Assembly (NCBI GenBank): GCA_029204225.1
Contig: CM055098.1
Location: forward strand, 7,794,246-7,858,245
Reading direction: 5' to 3'
DNA: 64,000 nucleotides
Origin: Diphasiastrum complanatum
Taxonomy: Eukaryota; Streptophyta; Lycopodiopsida; Lycopodiales; Lycopodiaceae
Below the pieces are notes generated by a model. It was given only the letters and a program-made list of their open reading frames with translations. It did no database searches and was not told where the DNA came from. Every line of letters starts with the position of its first letter. Within the stretch, counting starts at the first letter, position 1. The translations under genes were made by a program, and so were the position numbers. This document shows positions 11,162 through 25,800 of this stretch, piece by piece.

Positions 11162-13804
11162 GTTGATGTCTGATTCCACAACAGAAAGTTGTAGCGCAGC
11201 ATGATTCACTTGAGCATCGGCTGCTTCCATTAACAATTCCTACAAGTCACAGGGATGCTTTGGTGAGTTCACTCAGCAATAGAGTAATTATCATACTTAA
11301 CATAGCAGCAAGATATCCTTGTCATACCTTCATCCTTATGACTCTTTTCAAGCGCTCTTCATTCAACTTGCTGATTTGATTCTGTAGCCTACATAGAGCA
11401 CTATGTAAATCCTCCTCTTTGTCAAACGATTCAAGCTTTCGCCGACGTTGCTCTGAATCCATTATACAATCTAATGTGAATATTTGGCAAGAACCGCTCA
11501 AGCATTAAAATTTGAAACCTCTCTGTGTTTGGTTGTCAGATGATACATGAACACTAGTTAAGTAGATCCCAGGAAATTGTAACTCTGCAATGCAAAGTGC
11601 TGCTTGCAATTTCAAGGGCCTGCTAGCATTGGAAGAAATATTGCACAAAATAACCATAGAGACTTTAAAAGGAAAAATAATGCACGGTGCAACAAAAGGA
11701 ACAGTGTAAGCAAATACTTCTTTGAACCTCTCAAAGTAGTTCCATTCATTAAATAGAGGAGCTGCCACAGCTAGCTACAGATAGTTTTCACAAAACAAAA
11801 TAGCATAAAGAGAGTGTGCTACTAAAGTACCAATTCTGTTAACCATATCTTGCCTCCTTTTCCGCTCCAACCTGCCTCTGTTGATAATTTCCTCCTGAAA
11901 CCGGCCAATAATATATTGGTGAGCATGTCAGAGAGATGGTGTGTCACCAACTATCGCTTTACATTCTTTTAAATCCGAACCTCCTCTCTGCATGTGGTGA
12001 TAGCACGAAGTTTTATGTGATCAATGTACTATAAGAAATAGAGAGTCACTTCTGCTTAAGGTTTTCTAATGACCAGTACAATCAATAAAACATTAGCAGG
12101 TCAATATATTGTCACATTTGCATTTCAGTTTCTTTACAGCTTTAAGCATCGTTGGAGCCAAGATGAATGGAAAATTCATGAGCAAATTTAACTCATGTTA
12201 CTCAAATTCCAAGTGGAGACCTGCTTGTCTATGTGGTCAAATCATTCACAAACAGCATCTGTGAGCTACCTTCATAGAATATGTGATAAGCTTGCTGGCA
12301 GAATAAGCAGAACGAACATCTTTTCTCCAACTCAAGAAAGACTAGTCAAAAGACCTGCCATATAAAAGTTTACACCAATTGAAGAAGGTACAACTAATAC
12401 AAAACTATCCAAGACTACTTTGTACTGGAAGAAGGATCTGAGAAGAGGAGGTGATGCCAGCCAAGAACGTGCAAGGAAAAACAAAAATTTGAAGCCACAA
12501 AAATTTTAAAATGTGGCCACGTGTCAAAAAGTTTGTGACAGTTTAGGTTTTCTGAGAGTGAGTGAAGGAACAAGAAGGAGATGCTAGCCAAAAAATGCAA
12601 GAATAAAAAAGGTTGGGACGTTAGGTTTTCTGAGAACGAACGAAGGAACTAGAAGGAGATGCTAGCCAAAAAATGCAAGAATAAAAAAGGTTGGGAATTA
12701 GGTTTTCTGAGAGTGAGCGAAGGAATTAGAAGGACATGCTACCCAAAAATGCAAGAATAAAAAAGCACTTTTGAGCTCATCTTGTGATCTAATTCTGCAC
12801 AGCATATAACCTGAAAGCTGTTATTGCTGATCTTGTAAGCGTAATCATGGAACTGTGAGGGTGATATTGATGTCAGTAGTTCTGTAGTTTTTACTTCAGA
12901 GTTGTGGTGCCTCACTAATTTTTGTATTTCATCATTATTGTGATTGAGGTTGAATTGCTTTCTGTAAAACACGAACTAGGTTTCACAGTGAAGAAATCCT
13001 AGTACATACAGCCACAAACATTATCGCCACCTCTGGTGTAAATCAAGCTCGAGCTTGTTTTGATGGAAAATCAGACTCAGCCATGTGTCTTGATAATCTG
13101 AATCAGGTTGTATTAATAAGTATCCATTATAACAATAAGACTCCATATTAAGCTCTTTGCTCTTCTCTCTTCTCCAAGGGAGTATCCTTGCTCGCATTTA
13201 TTCAGTTGTTACTTATTTCAACATGGTTAATTCCTCTCCCATGACCAGCCGGGTTAAACTTATAGATCCTCACATAAATTTAGGGTATTGGAGGATGAAC
13301 TAGTGGTTGAGCTTTAACTGCTACCAAAGTTCGCTGACGGATGAGACTTATCTTTCTAATCAGAGGAGGTAAGCCTGTAGTATGTACTGGAGATTCAGAT
13401 TTCATGTAAGGCATTATCAAGTTCCAGAACACACCGTGCTATATAGTTCTATCTCCTAGCTTCTACCCCAGCCATCCCACCAGACAACGTTCACCTTCAT
13501 CAGACTGTCAACAGTCAATACTAGAAAGAAATGTTACTGATGGCAATACGCATGCTGATAAAGAGTGAAAGCGCGAGAACGAGCAACATAAAAATGACAT
13601 GAACATAAATAGGCAAGATTTAAATTTCAAGCTTCTATAAACTTTAAAGTATGGCCACCCTTTGCTTATGTAGCTCAGCTGCTTTGTCCTCTACATGCCT
13701 CTGTTCACTCCTCAAACCTTTGATTTCTTCTTCCAGTCTAGCCAGCATATCTTCTGCTTCGGCTTTTCTATGCTCCAATTCATTTTGTTCTCTTGTATCA
13801 ATAT
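11162..13804 (-). CDS. SMC5: SMC5 exons 16-19: start of second coiled coil
   Basis: Exons 16 (13804-13659), 17 (11894-11831), 18 (11452-11328) and 19 (11239-11162) encode Glu/Lys/Arg-rich helical sequence such as RLEEEIKGLRSEQRHVEDKAAELHK. It aligns with the ascending coiled coil of plant SMC5. Exon 19 ends SVVESDIN before a GTAAGC donor, so at least one more exon is expected. None was found in the remaining 11.1 kb to the left edge. Confidence 0.88.
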
Positions 13805-16800
13805 CTGTAAGCAATGAGTACTTAATGATTCATCCTGATAAGCAGTACACAGTAGCCAAGAATCTTTAACTTATTCATAGGCACAGCACAAAAGAGGTTA
13901 GCTATTGTTTTTCTGATTGTTTCTTAGAGTATACACTTCCTTTCAGAAATTGGACAGATATACTTTCTTCTTGTACTTACTTTCTGAAAAAAGTCGAGAA
14001 TTTCGAACAGGGTTAACACTCGCAGAGATATGTCCTCCATATCTGGAAGCTTGCCATCTAAAATGATTTTCTGGAGTCCAAAGGTCCCTGATACCCAGGC
14101 GACAAGCTTCGTCTGCTCGAAGGTTTGTTTCCAATGTCCCAATAAACTGAAAATGGATTAAAATGCAATAGCATGAGAAAAAATTTCATTCACAAGAATA
14201 TTGAGCTTGTAGCTCTTGGAGTAGCAAGGCTTTTTGCATGAACCTTCGTGATATTAGTAAACAGACCTTCAGCACCAACTTACCGACTGATCAAGTCCAA
14301 ATTGAGTGGTGAGCACTTCTTTCACAATCTTAGGTGCAGAGATAACTTGGTCAAGCTTGCCTGTGATTCCCAACTCCTCCATCTATTTATGGAACAGGTA
14401 AAATCAGAAGAGGAAATGTATTGCTGGGTAGTCCCACATATCCTAATGCCATGGGACGGTAACAAACAAGCTACTCTAGATGTACTTTTCATATTAAAAA
14501 AATGTAACAAGAATAGACAATGTTTGAGTCTAAATTGGTTCAAATTTATACTCAACTAAAAAGATACACAAAGATTGTTTTGAAAGATTAGCTACTACTA
14601 GCCCTGGAGTAGCAAAGCAACAGCTTAGTCTTTAGGACTTTTTTATTTTCCATTGTTCCATGCACTTCCAAAAGAGTGATCTCTTTTTATTCAATCAAAA
14701 TCTGCAAAGGACATAATTCAACAACCTTTTCTCCCATTCTCAACTAATCAAGAGCTTGCAGATAGGTTTACTGCTATAAAGAACAACAATTCTCAAAAGC
14801 AGATAGCTTGCCTCACGACTGATTGCGAGTGTCCGAGTTGTTTCTTTTTCTCCAGTATAGTTGATCACTGGAACTTCAAAGGGCTTGAGGTTTCTTACCA
14901 AAAGGTCTCGATCCTCAGGATCTTGAGTGATAAAAGACTATGCAGAAAAAATATGTCAAAATTTCAGGCGATCAGTGAGTCGGATGACCATACTGGACAG
15001 CTACCAGCAATAAGAGCTTATTTGAATAGAGACACTAGACAACTCAAGTGTCAAGAAGAGCATCAATTCATCCTACATAATGTTGAGATAAGACCAGCCA
15101 CTACAAATTGAGGTACCTTCCATATGTAAAAAGGAACATGACCCTCCACAAAAGATGCATGTTCTCTGCTTTGAATGTTGACCTGCACGTGGCCAATGAA
15201 ACAATTTGGTGCTACAATTTTTAAAATGTACTCCTTCCCATGAAAGACATGGTGTCACAAAGCATAGAGTAGATGAGAGTGCGAAAAGGAGAAATAAAAC
15301 TTGTTGCTCTAACTTGGATGAAGAGACATAATAACCACAGAGGCAAGGTTTGTAAATCACCTCAAGTAGTACTGGTCCAAAGACATCCTTTTTGAACTCC
15401 TGTCGATGAGATTCCACCCATTGGAAAGCTTCGAATATGTTATGAGCACCAGAATTTTTAAGAGCTTGTAGTCGCCTATTATTCACATTCTCTATTTCTT
15501 GTATCCTAGATGCCCAAAGAACAAGGAGTTTATAAAATATGTTACCAAGCTTTTAGCAACAATTATAACAAACTCACAATAGCATTAGGATAAGCATAGA
15601 ATACAGACGATAAAGCTCTAAACTGCCAAAACCATTGCAGAATGGCTTATAACACATGCTAACATCCAGCTTTGCTGCTAACATAATATCATCAAAATTT
15701 GCAATACAAGTAATATGAAAGTCAACAAGGGCAAAGAAAACCTACAATGTAAATGTATATTGTATATTTGAACCCCCATATTTTATGAGGCTCATTAAAT
15801 ACCATATGGACCATTCACCAATCAATCAGGAAAACGATCCACCACAGTGCTAAATTTTAAGGTTTCTTTAGAAACTACAAATCAAATGAGAGAACCAAAT
15901 TTTGATAAGATGGAGAGAAACTGATTATCTTCTCACGTCTCAAAGACACAAAACAGAATGGAACAGGAGCAATGGTAAAGTTCTATAGGGAAATTAGCCA
16001 AATCACCAGGCGAAAGCTGATACTCACAATCACGCTAAATGGTCAGTATCGTTGCTCACATGCAAAGGCATGAACAAATACATTAATGCACCATCATACT
16101 TTTGGGAAACATCCGCCCCCCCCAGGAAAAGTAGACCCCCTAGGCCATGGGAAACGAGAAACGGGGTATGGGAAACAACATCTCATCACATTGTGGTGAA
16201 AGTTTGCCAGAAGATATATTTTGACCAAAAAAATAAATCTCATACAAATTTCATCCATTAAAACTTGTAAGATTGTCACACAAATGATTAATTGAGTAAT
16301 ATAACTGATGAGATTTTTTATTTGGATGGCATGTACACATGATCTTCAACTTTATTAAGCTCTTGCAAATCACACCTTGAAATATAAAACATTTGAAAAC
16401 AAAAAATTTCAAGTATAGATTAACAAAAAGCATTAAGTCTTACAAAAAAAAATATTGAGTCTGAAACTTCCAAATTGGTTATAAATTACCCTGGAATTCA
16501 AGGTGGCTATTATACTCAAAATACATGTGCACTAGCCTCTCGTCTCCTCATCTAATTCTAAGTGTGCTTCCCCAAGTATCTTCCTGTAGAAGAATTATTC
16601 AAGTGATCTAACAATCTTAGGTCAACATCTAAGAACAGGTAATTGACCTCACAGATGTAAGTAAGCCTATAATTCTTCTCTTTGACACTATACGGAAAGA
16701 TTTACTCCAAAGCCTCTCACAAGGAAAGGAGCTGCAACCCTGTGAAAATACCTGAATTGCTAGCTGCTGCACAAGAGGGTGTCCGCACATAGTCCTCCCA

Positions 16801-19800
16801 CCATTGCACCCTGCTCACAAGAGACGTATCTTCTTGAGCATGTTTCCAACCTGTTGTTGCATCCTTCCTAATAAAAAAAGCTGGATCTGACTCTCAGGTA
16901 CCAGCTTACATATAGTATCTTCCCATCCAATCATCACTTGCCAATCTGACTCCACCAAACGTGTCAACGAATCTATCGAAGATATGCTTCGAGCATATGT
17001 CTCCAGACGACAATCTGATTGAAAAGTACCTCCCAATGGTTGAGTTTGCATACAATAATTCAAAGCATTCTGCCATGGGATTTAGTTATAAGGCTTTCAG
17101 TTTCACTCCCAATTTACATTAGACTCAAAGGTCTCAAGGTACAAGCTGCATCAGATTTCTTACTGGATATGTAAGAAATGTTGCAAGTGGCGAAGAACAG
17201 CACAAGATTGGAGCGCAGTTCTATGCTAACCGAAGCCGCTCTCCTAGAGAATTTGAGATCAAAGATTAGGTGTATCTTAGAATTCAAAAAAAAATCTTAG
17301 GTGCTTCAAACAAGGACATTCCCTAAACTGTCTCCACGATATAGCGGCCCTTATAGGAGTGTAAAGAAACTCAATCAGTCCATTTATCAACTAGACCTTC
17401 CTCTAGGAACTACGGTGCATCCTATATTCCATGTAAGTTGTTTAAAGGAACAACCTGGTGGATAGGAGGATAACTTCATTCCAGAACGAATAGTTGTATT
17501 GGAGGATTCGACTTCCTGTGTACCACATGAACTAAAAAAAGTACGCGACATCATCAATTAAGAAACTTTATGGTTTCTAAATATTTAATTCAATGAAAGG
17601 GCAAGTCAGATGATGAGAACACCTAGGACAAAGAGGTGGCTTGAGCCTGTTATGTACCATAATGGTACGTCCAATAATGACGGCCTCGCAGGGGGCAAAA
17701 CGACGGCCTAGGGTTATCGACATATTTGGGCGCCATGTGCCGCATCCTAGGATGACACATATGAAGACCTATTCCGAGGATCAAATACTAGGATGTTGAA
17801 CAAAAGGGAAACATATGGTGGACAAACCAACCCAACCAAACCTAGATCAATCGGATCTAGCCCCCAAGCTATGGACCAATCAATGCTCAATAGGAGAGAG
17901 ATGTCACTCTAGCAACATAATGCTAAAATCACCAATCAGGCATACCCTAGTGAGAGCCCAATGGGTATACTATACTTATACCCTCCAACCACTAGTTGTG
18001 CACTATGACACCTCACTAAACACATTTGCAACCTAACTGGGCCACATCATCCAGTTCCCCTATGAGTCACTGATAGACCCATAAAAATCCACCATCTTGA
18101 GGTTTAGGCCTCCAACCATTAATTATGACCATAAATCCATGAGGGCCCCCAATCCCTCATAATCATAATTAATTTATGGGTCGACGTAGGCCTATTGACC
18201 TCCTAGCGGGCTAATAATCTGAGATTAGTCCAATCGTGGCCATGACAACATGTGTCACAAATTGGGTTGTGCTTGATGAGGGGCCCACTTATACTATATA
18301 CTATGTATGCATAGAGATGGGAATCTCCTTTTGCCGTTCACTCAATCTACCCGAGAGGAGGTAGGTGGAGAGCACGTACAAAGCCAAGATGTATCTCTAG
18401 CCCAGAAGATGTGTACTAGGGAGGGCTGAGAGCAATGCCCACTGGTTTGGGACAATGGTTATCGTTGGAGGCTTAATCAGGCATGAAGGTGTCGTTAACT
18501 CCAGTGCATGGGAGTGAGTCAACAGTGACTCTATGAATGCGAGGTGACAATGCGTTTGTCACGTATATTGGACGTGCGATGACCATATAGCTTTTGGTGG
18601 ATCTTTGGAGTTGTAACACAAACTCACCCATGTTACAAAGCTAATAAAACTGCTCTTTTGAGGAATTTTCTGAACGGACTTCACCTCCAACTATGACAAA
18701 ACTCTAAGTTGTCCTACACGATTTGACGGCTATGCGAGAAACTAGAGTCGAGTACTGTGACAAAATGAGGTCTCCACTAGCTCTTATCTCAAAGTAAAGG
18801 GTACGATAAAAGTCCATATGCAAAAAGACCAACCAAACTCTCTAAAATGGTCCCTTCCTTAATTGACCGGTGATTGCCTATCACATGCTAAAAATGGGAC
18901 CCATGGAAACTACCCCCAAGCATGTGAATAGTTGGCTTGCTTGTGTCAAAGTTGAGCATGGCATTGGCATTTGGTTTCTCAAAGGAGGTGAGGGGAGCAG
19001 ACAGGAATTTGCAAAATGTGGCAGTGGAAATGCCGCATACACATCATACCATGTATCACAAGGGAATTTGTATGGTGTCTACAAGGGAAGGAGTCATGTA
19101 GCCATGTGAAGGGCAATCGTGACAAACTTGTCATGTGTCCACGAGGCATCGGCCTAAGTAGCAATGATGATTCATGGTAGTGAGGGATCTATAATGTGCA
19201 AAAGGTGTGTGACGTGAGGCTTGTGTGGTATGAGGGACATGCGATGGTGAGTGTTCTATAACAAAGCCCAAATAAAATGTGAGGGGCATGATCAAAGTGT
19301 GGTTGGGGAGATGCAGACAAGCTGAAGATGCATGGAATGAGAACTAGAGACCCCATGAGGTAGTCAGCATGATTGTGCCCTCCATTGTGTAAATGGCACA
19401 TGAAATCACCTGGCAAAGGACAAAGGTCCCCTTATCAAGCCATTGTATACGACTAGCTAATGAGATTTCCCTAGATGCAGTAAATGCTCTCCATCTGTTG
19501 TAACTGGACATCTCCGTCAACAAACTCCGAGAATACCAAGCTTCTCGTTGTCCAACACATGGACGTAAATGATCAACCTCTACATCATGCAAATGAACTT
19601 GGCAACCAGATGTCCGAGCATTGAGGTCGCCCAAAAGTACAACATGTCCTTGCTTTGAGAAAGAGATGATGTCTGCTGAAAGATCTAAATAAGGGATATG
19701 CTACTGCTCTCCACAAACAAGAAAGTTTCTAGTGGAAAGTAGGATGTTGCTATACAGACACCTCACTCCAAACCAGAATTTGAACCCACCAACTTGATCC

Positions 19801-22800
19801 TCAGCTTACTGCTTACACTACCACTAAGCCCGCGATTTAGTCTCTTCTTTATGTTTTCAAGAGCTTGAATCTTCTCGGAAGCATCCACCTGCGAGATCCC
19901 TTGGAGAAGCTCTTTATTCTCTTTTTTTGATGCCATGATAGCTTCAAATAAGGATTTAATATCACCAACCAGCAAACCTCTAATGCCTTTAGGAAACTGC
20001 TGCACCTACGTTGTTGTAGAGATCAAGTGTTTTGACAACTTTTTCATGCTCTTAGCTGGCTACTAACTAGTTCAAAATAAAGTTATGATGTTATATTTTA
20101 ATCATTTATAATCAACAATAGTTCAGAGACTGCATTTAAATTTAGCATTTGCAGTTATTGGGTTTTGAACCTCTCATTGTCGTATAGTTCAGATCCAGAA
20201 AAGACAACAAGTTATATATGGCGTTTACAGAAGAGGCAAACAGAAGATATGGTGCAGTTGGAAGTTCATAAAACAGTCCCAATCTTCTACCTGCGCATGC
20301 AGTGGTCAATTTGTCCTCTTTTCTGAACCTGCATAGAGCCCATTTCATGAACCTGTCTTCTTTTGTCACTTGCTGCGATCTCAAGCTCATGAATTTGTGC
20401 TCCAATTTGTTCCTGAAAATTACAATTCAGTGAAAGCATTCAGATCTGAAAATGAGGACAAGGTACTGTAGGCCTGATTCACTCTAAACATGAAGAGCTT
20501 AATTTAGGACCAATAATTTTCTTAACTTCATCGGATTGAGTCTGAAGTGTGCTCCTAAAAACAAACTTTGTATACATATCCCAAACTCTCTGATCATACA
20601 GTAAACAGGATATGATATAGGGTATACAAGATAATCAGCACCTTAATAATTGGTGATTGATTTCTTTGGAGATTTAAGTTAAAAGATTTATAAGTAAGGA
20701 GGCTCACAATTTCTTCTCTTGGAGGTTCGAAGTTCGGTAGGTTTGCAAGTTCAGCTTCTGCATCAGCAAGATCTTGCTTTGCTTTCTCTATCTTGTCCTG
20801 CCGGGATGCTTCTCGTTTACGAACATCCTCAATTTCGTTCATTTTTGCTCGCACTTGAACGCTCTACAAAATGTGGATAATCATTTCAGGCGGGCTTACA
20901 GCCCACTTAGGGAAAGAGTGATTCTCCTGGGTTGGTTATTCTCAAATCTAGAATCAGCATGTTCCTATTGATCTAAAAAGTAGCAGTCAATACACCTCAT
21001 TTACAAAGACCTTCAAAACATATGCAAGTACATTCATGCTCCTCTATAAGATAAGTATTTCAGTCTGCACATGCTACTCCATGAAGCTTTCAAGCTTATG
21101 TATACAATTTCCAAAAATTGGAAAACAAGTCAAATAAATAAAACCTGTGACCAGTGACTTTCTCCATCCAACATGTAGGGTCTAATAGCTTTTTGTATGA
21201 CCGATGGTCAGATTGTTATTCTAAATAAGCTGTATATGGAAAATAGACCCTGTTTACCATCTCATTTTCTGAGTCAGCTATCTCCCTGTGCTTTTTTTCA
21301 TTATGAGTATTAACAGTGAGAAGCTTCTTACAAGCAGCTTCTGACTTCTCCTTGTTCTTTTTTGCCTCCCTATAAAATGAATGGTTGAAAGTGTCAGCCA
21401 AAAGGATCCTTCATTGCCAAGGATTTCTAATGCTACACACAGAAATCTAAAACCAAAATCATGTTGCTGGTTTAGAAAGGACCAGCAAGTTGTCTCAATC
21501 AACTTGCAAAAGGTAATAAAAAATCTCCTACTCTCAAAACAGATACATTTTGTAAAAAAAGAAAGGGAGAAAATACTCCAGTGGTGCTTTCAATTCCAGT
21601 ATCTGTTCAGCAATTGCATGTAATTTCCGTTTTGCTTCTTTCTCTCGTTCCTTGGCTTCTTTATAAATGAATTTATGTCGGTCATACTTCAGCCAGGGCA
21701 ATTTCTTTTTGAAAGCATCAGCCTGAGAGCAAACAGAGGATACACTTGTCCAATTTTTCAGCTTTTTTAATACATGTGTTGAACTGCTTTCTTTCAAACG
21801 AAACTTTCAGGATGAGCACAGAAAAGTAGGATCAAAAATTAAACAGACGTTATCAACCTTTTCAAAAAGCTTGTTTCTTAATTGAACACGCTCCACATCT
21901 CGTTCGAGCTCAGAGTTATTTGCCCTTAGCTGGTTCAATGAGACCTCGTGTTGTTTTATAGTCTGACATTAGCCCAACTACAGAATCAGAGCCTACATAA
22001 TGACAATATTCAAGAACTAACTACTAGACAGAGTCAAATTCTCACACACAATTTTATCTTTACCAGTAAGGTGAATTTGGAACAGCTTGATTTTTGGCCC
22101 TTTTATGCAGGGCAAGCCACTTACCACCCAACTCCTGTTTGTCTCTAGCTGCTACATTGAAGCACACAAACTAGAAGATGATAAAGATTTCCCCTTCGCA
22201 AAAGCAAAATCTTTCATATTCATAAAGAAAAGTACCAACCATCTGAAGCTTTTTCAAGTCCTCCATTCTCTTGATAAGAGTCTCATGGTGTGTTGCAAGT
22301 TCAGGATCTCCGACAGCCTTCTCTGTCTCTTCAAGAAGCTGAATCGGACTCATTTTAGCAAACTCACAGACCCGATCTTGTGGAAGAAACTGTGGTGAGA
22401 TTATTATTAGTAGAGTAAACAACCTTGGACATATGAGTGTGAGCTCCAAAAAGGCCATGAGCACCTTCATGACTCAAATGCAGAAGGCAGCCGCATATAC
22501 AAAGAGCTTCATGAATGTTTTAATATGTTAAACCATTGCAACTCGCGAAACAATAAAAAAGTTTGCAACAAAAATCTTGCCACCACCTTATAGAAACAAT
22601 ATCTCAAAACGAAAGTCAGACATATACATCAAACAGCTGAAATTTTAACTTGATGCACATGAATTTTGCAAGGTTCTTTATGTGCACACATTATATGAAT
22701 TCATATTACGGGATTTAGAAACAGTTAGAAAGGTGGGCCTTGAATCCGCAACTTTCCGAATGTCGTTCTAACCCCTACATTTGCCATATGAATTTTTATG

Positions 22801-25800
22801 GATGGTGAATTGTTAGTGCATTGCTTGGCGCCCATCACCAAATTAGAGCATTGTTTAAACTTGGACCCCTAAAATTAGGGAACTTATCTCAAATTCAATT
22901 CCTTCCCTCCATGGGTTCCAAAAAAAGAGGTGAATTAGGGCTTGCAACGCTACAAAAGGAGTTGAAAGCTTCAACCATAGCCTGCTGACGATTCAAAAGC
23001 TTCAAGTAGCCAGTGGAGCTCAACTAGCCCAAATGAGGCATAATCAAGCAAGGCCTAGCACTTCTCCTTAATGAGAAATTTCATTATTGAACTCATTTTG
23101 AATATTCTGGTACATTTGATCAATAAAGCTTCATCTCTCGCTTCTCTCTAGCTTTTTGTGGGATTTTGCTTGTAACTTCACATCAACGTACTTTCCGGAC
23201 TGGAGAAAGAGAGTGTGATTTTCAAATATGAGCAAAACAACACAAAAAGCACTTGCATAGCTGAAAAATAATGCTCATAAGATGATGTCATCGATGGAGA
23301 GCATTGATAGACTGAACCAAGAACATTTATGAAAACAAGCTGACACTTTGCTTATAACCTCATATCCACTAGTCTCAATAATCATCCAAGCCAAATGAGG
23401 CCCAACTGACCTATTCGTACTGTATGAGGCCAGCGTTCTACTGGTCAGGACAGGAGGCGAAGTCAGAAGTCAAGATTATGGAAGTCAGGATAACAAACAT
23501 AATTGGTTTCCCAAGAGCCAAGTCACAAGGTCTAGTTGTCAATTAATTACCAATATCACCATGGGTTCTCAATGCTAACCCAGGGGCTGAAGCTGAGTGT
23601 TGTAAAGGAAATAACACAAGCTCAAGGTCCAAAAAACTGTGCTGATAATGTTGATAACTCTTCCCCACTCCTCAAAAGAGAGCATCCCACTATTGGTAGA
23701 GTAGACAGACGGATATATCAATTGCAAAAACATGAAGCATTGTCTATCAATCTGCATGCAATTGTGAATGCTGTAACAAGAGAAGCTATTTTAGCACAAA
23801 AGTCTGATTCAAGAGCATGGGAAGGCCGTAGAAAATCACTTTGCTCTATGTACACTCTTCGAAAGTCGACCCTGCCAGTGTGCAACAGGAATTCAACAAT
23901 AGATTTGTGTCGGTGTTTGAAAATCGGTATAATGGCCACTGGATTACCAGGATCAAATTAACAGTCAGACAAAAAGGAAGGATCGACTGCATTACACTCG
24001 TGGACAACGGCAGGAAGAAGGCTAGCATAGAAAAAAAACAAGCATGCTGTTCAGCACGAATCAGGTTAGTTGCGATAAAATGAGCATACTTTCATAAGCA
24101 AACAAGAACTAAACGCGACATGGTGACAGTGGACACTGAGGACATGACAACCAAGAATAAAAAGCATAGAACTTTTTTTGCATAGTCTAAAGGGAATGGG
24201 CCAATGTTCAAACTTTCCAGGAGGAGCAAAACAACTGAATTTGTTTTGTAAGTAACACATGCATGCAGCAAGATGATCATGAAGTTTTCAATGGAAAGGC
24301 TCTAAGCCTCATCATTGACAAGTGATCAGTTAAACCAGTCTTAGAGCAATTGAGCATAGCTTTAAATATAATTCAGCTTGGATCCTTCATATACTTGTGA
24401 TGATTGTCAGTCAGCTGTTTTCTACAGCAAATTGCTCTTCACAGTTTGCAGAATTCTGTCTATCCTTTGCATTTTGTGGACTCTTTGGTCATACTATTAA
24501 GTTTAGGGAATTTTTAATTGTGAAACAGAAGTTTTATGGTATGCTGCACTTTACTAGGGGGCTAAGGTTGCTATGCAAACTTAGAAATTTAAGGTTTACA
24601 GAATAGAGTCAAGGGTCGTATACATGCGGCTTATTATACTATTAACATGAATAATATAGGTATAAAGGTTTATAAAGTTGACATAATCATGATTGTACGT
24701 TGGTTTATAAGATTGATACGATTCGATTTAGGTTTTAACTTTATATGTCACAACGACTACATTCTAAATCTTCAATCTTTACCGTTTCAAGAATAAATTA
24801 AATTATTCTTCTTTTGTATAAAAATACAGCATGATTCAATAAGAGGATTCCAAAGTCAAAGAAACGTTTCCTTGAACATTTCCATGCGCTCTTGATCATA
24901 TGCTATGAATATGCTTGTAAATTACTGGAATCTCCAGAAAACCCAAAAAAGCATATACGTTGAAAGACTTTTAGCAAAAAATGCTATGAAGAAGCAAAAG
25001 ACTGTGGAGGAATATTAATTAGGAACTTGTTTTACTGACTTCAGATAGAAAAGCAACATTAAAAGTGCACCAACTTTCCCTTGATTACAACAAAGTATAT
25101 GGTTAACCTTGCATAAACACTGCATAAGCAACTCATGTATAACGCATATAGCGGTTGACAAATACCAGAGTAACAAAAATGGGAGAAGATAAATTATATG
25201 AATAGGCCCATTGTTGTATTCCAACTCCAACAAGACTTTGAATCACCTGAGTCAAATTGGTCACTTGAATGTTGAACTGCTGAACAACTTCTTGTATTTC
25301 TCTCTTGGGAACTGTTCTGCCTGGTTGAAGATGATACTAGCATGATGTTACCTTGGCAAGTTTTGTACTAGCATACACAAAAGTAATGATGGTTGCATAT
25401 GTGCACATAACCTAACATAAGTTGCACAATACTGTAGAAGAGTCATTACTTCTGCTAGCACTTTACACAGAAGTAAAAACTGCAAAAGCCACATAAAGAC
25501 CGAAGTATGGTCAGCGATGCAACAAAAATATGTTACGAAACTTGCTCAGCCAGCCATCTTTGAGAAACAAAATCTTGCGTTGAATGGGTGATCCACAGAT
25601 CTCAATTATCTGGATCTTTGTACAGTGAAGACATCTCACCATTAAGCAGCCACTCTGATCTGTTTTGCTTGTTTATTCTCCTGGTGATTGTGACTGTCTC
25701 CGACGGTAAGTTGCCACGAAGAGAGATTTTGATCCATCCGGATTCCTCACCTCGTCTCACATAGTCACCAATACTTCCTGCTCGCCCAAGAAGCTGCAGA

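Larger units (their letters stand above)
15506..20290 (-). other. SMC5 intron 10, transposon-filled
   Basis: This 4.8 kb intron is the largest found. It contains a GGGAAACG patch, a chromovirus integrase/chromodomain relic with a possible LTR, a LINE endonuclease fragment, a SINE-like tRNA sequence and an unidentified coding-like fragment. About 15,510-16,090, 16,180-16,950 and 18,760-19,340 show nothing recognisable. Confidence 0.8.

Noticed and set aside
12546-12770. CRISPR-like array
   Set aside because: Units are contiguous 78-bp tandem copies without unique spacers, in a plant intron.
18870-19109. 79-codon plus-strand frame with Gly-rich sequence
   Set aside because: No family motif, and it lies in intron DNA antisense to SMC5.
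22735-22790. Possible tRNA gene on the minus strand
   Set aside because: Only a B-box-like stretch is present. No acceptor stem or anticodon arm can be paired.
23536-23961. 141-codon plus-strand frame in SMC5 intron 4
   Set aside because: Composition and overlapping minus-strand frames look random. No motif or splice context.
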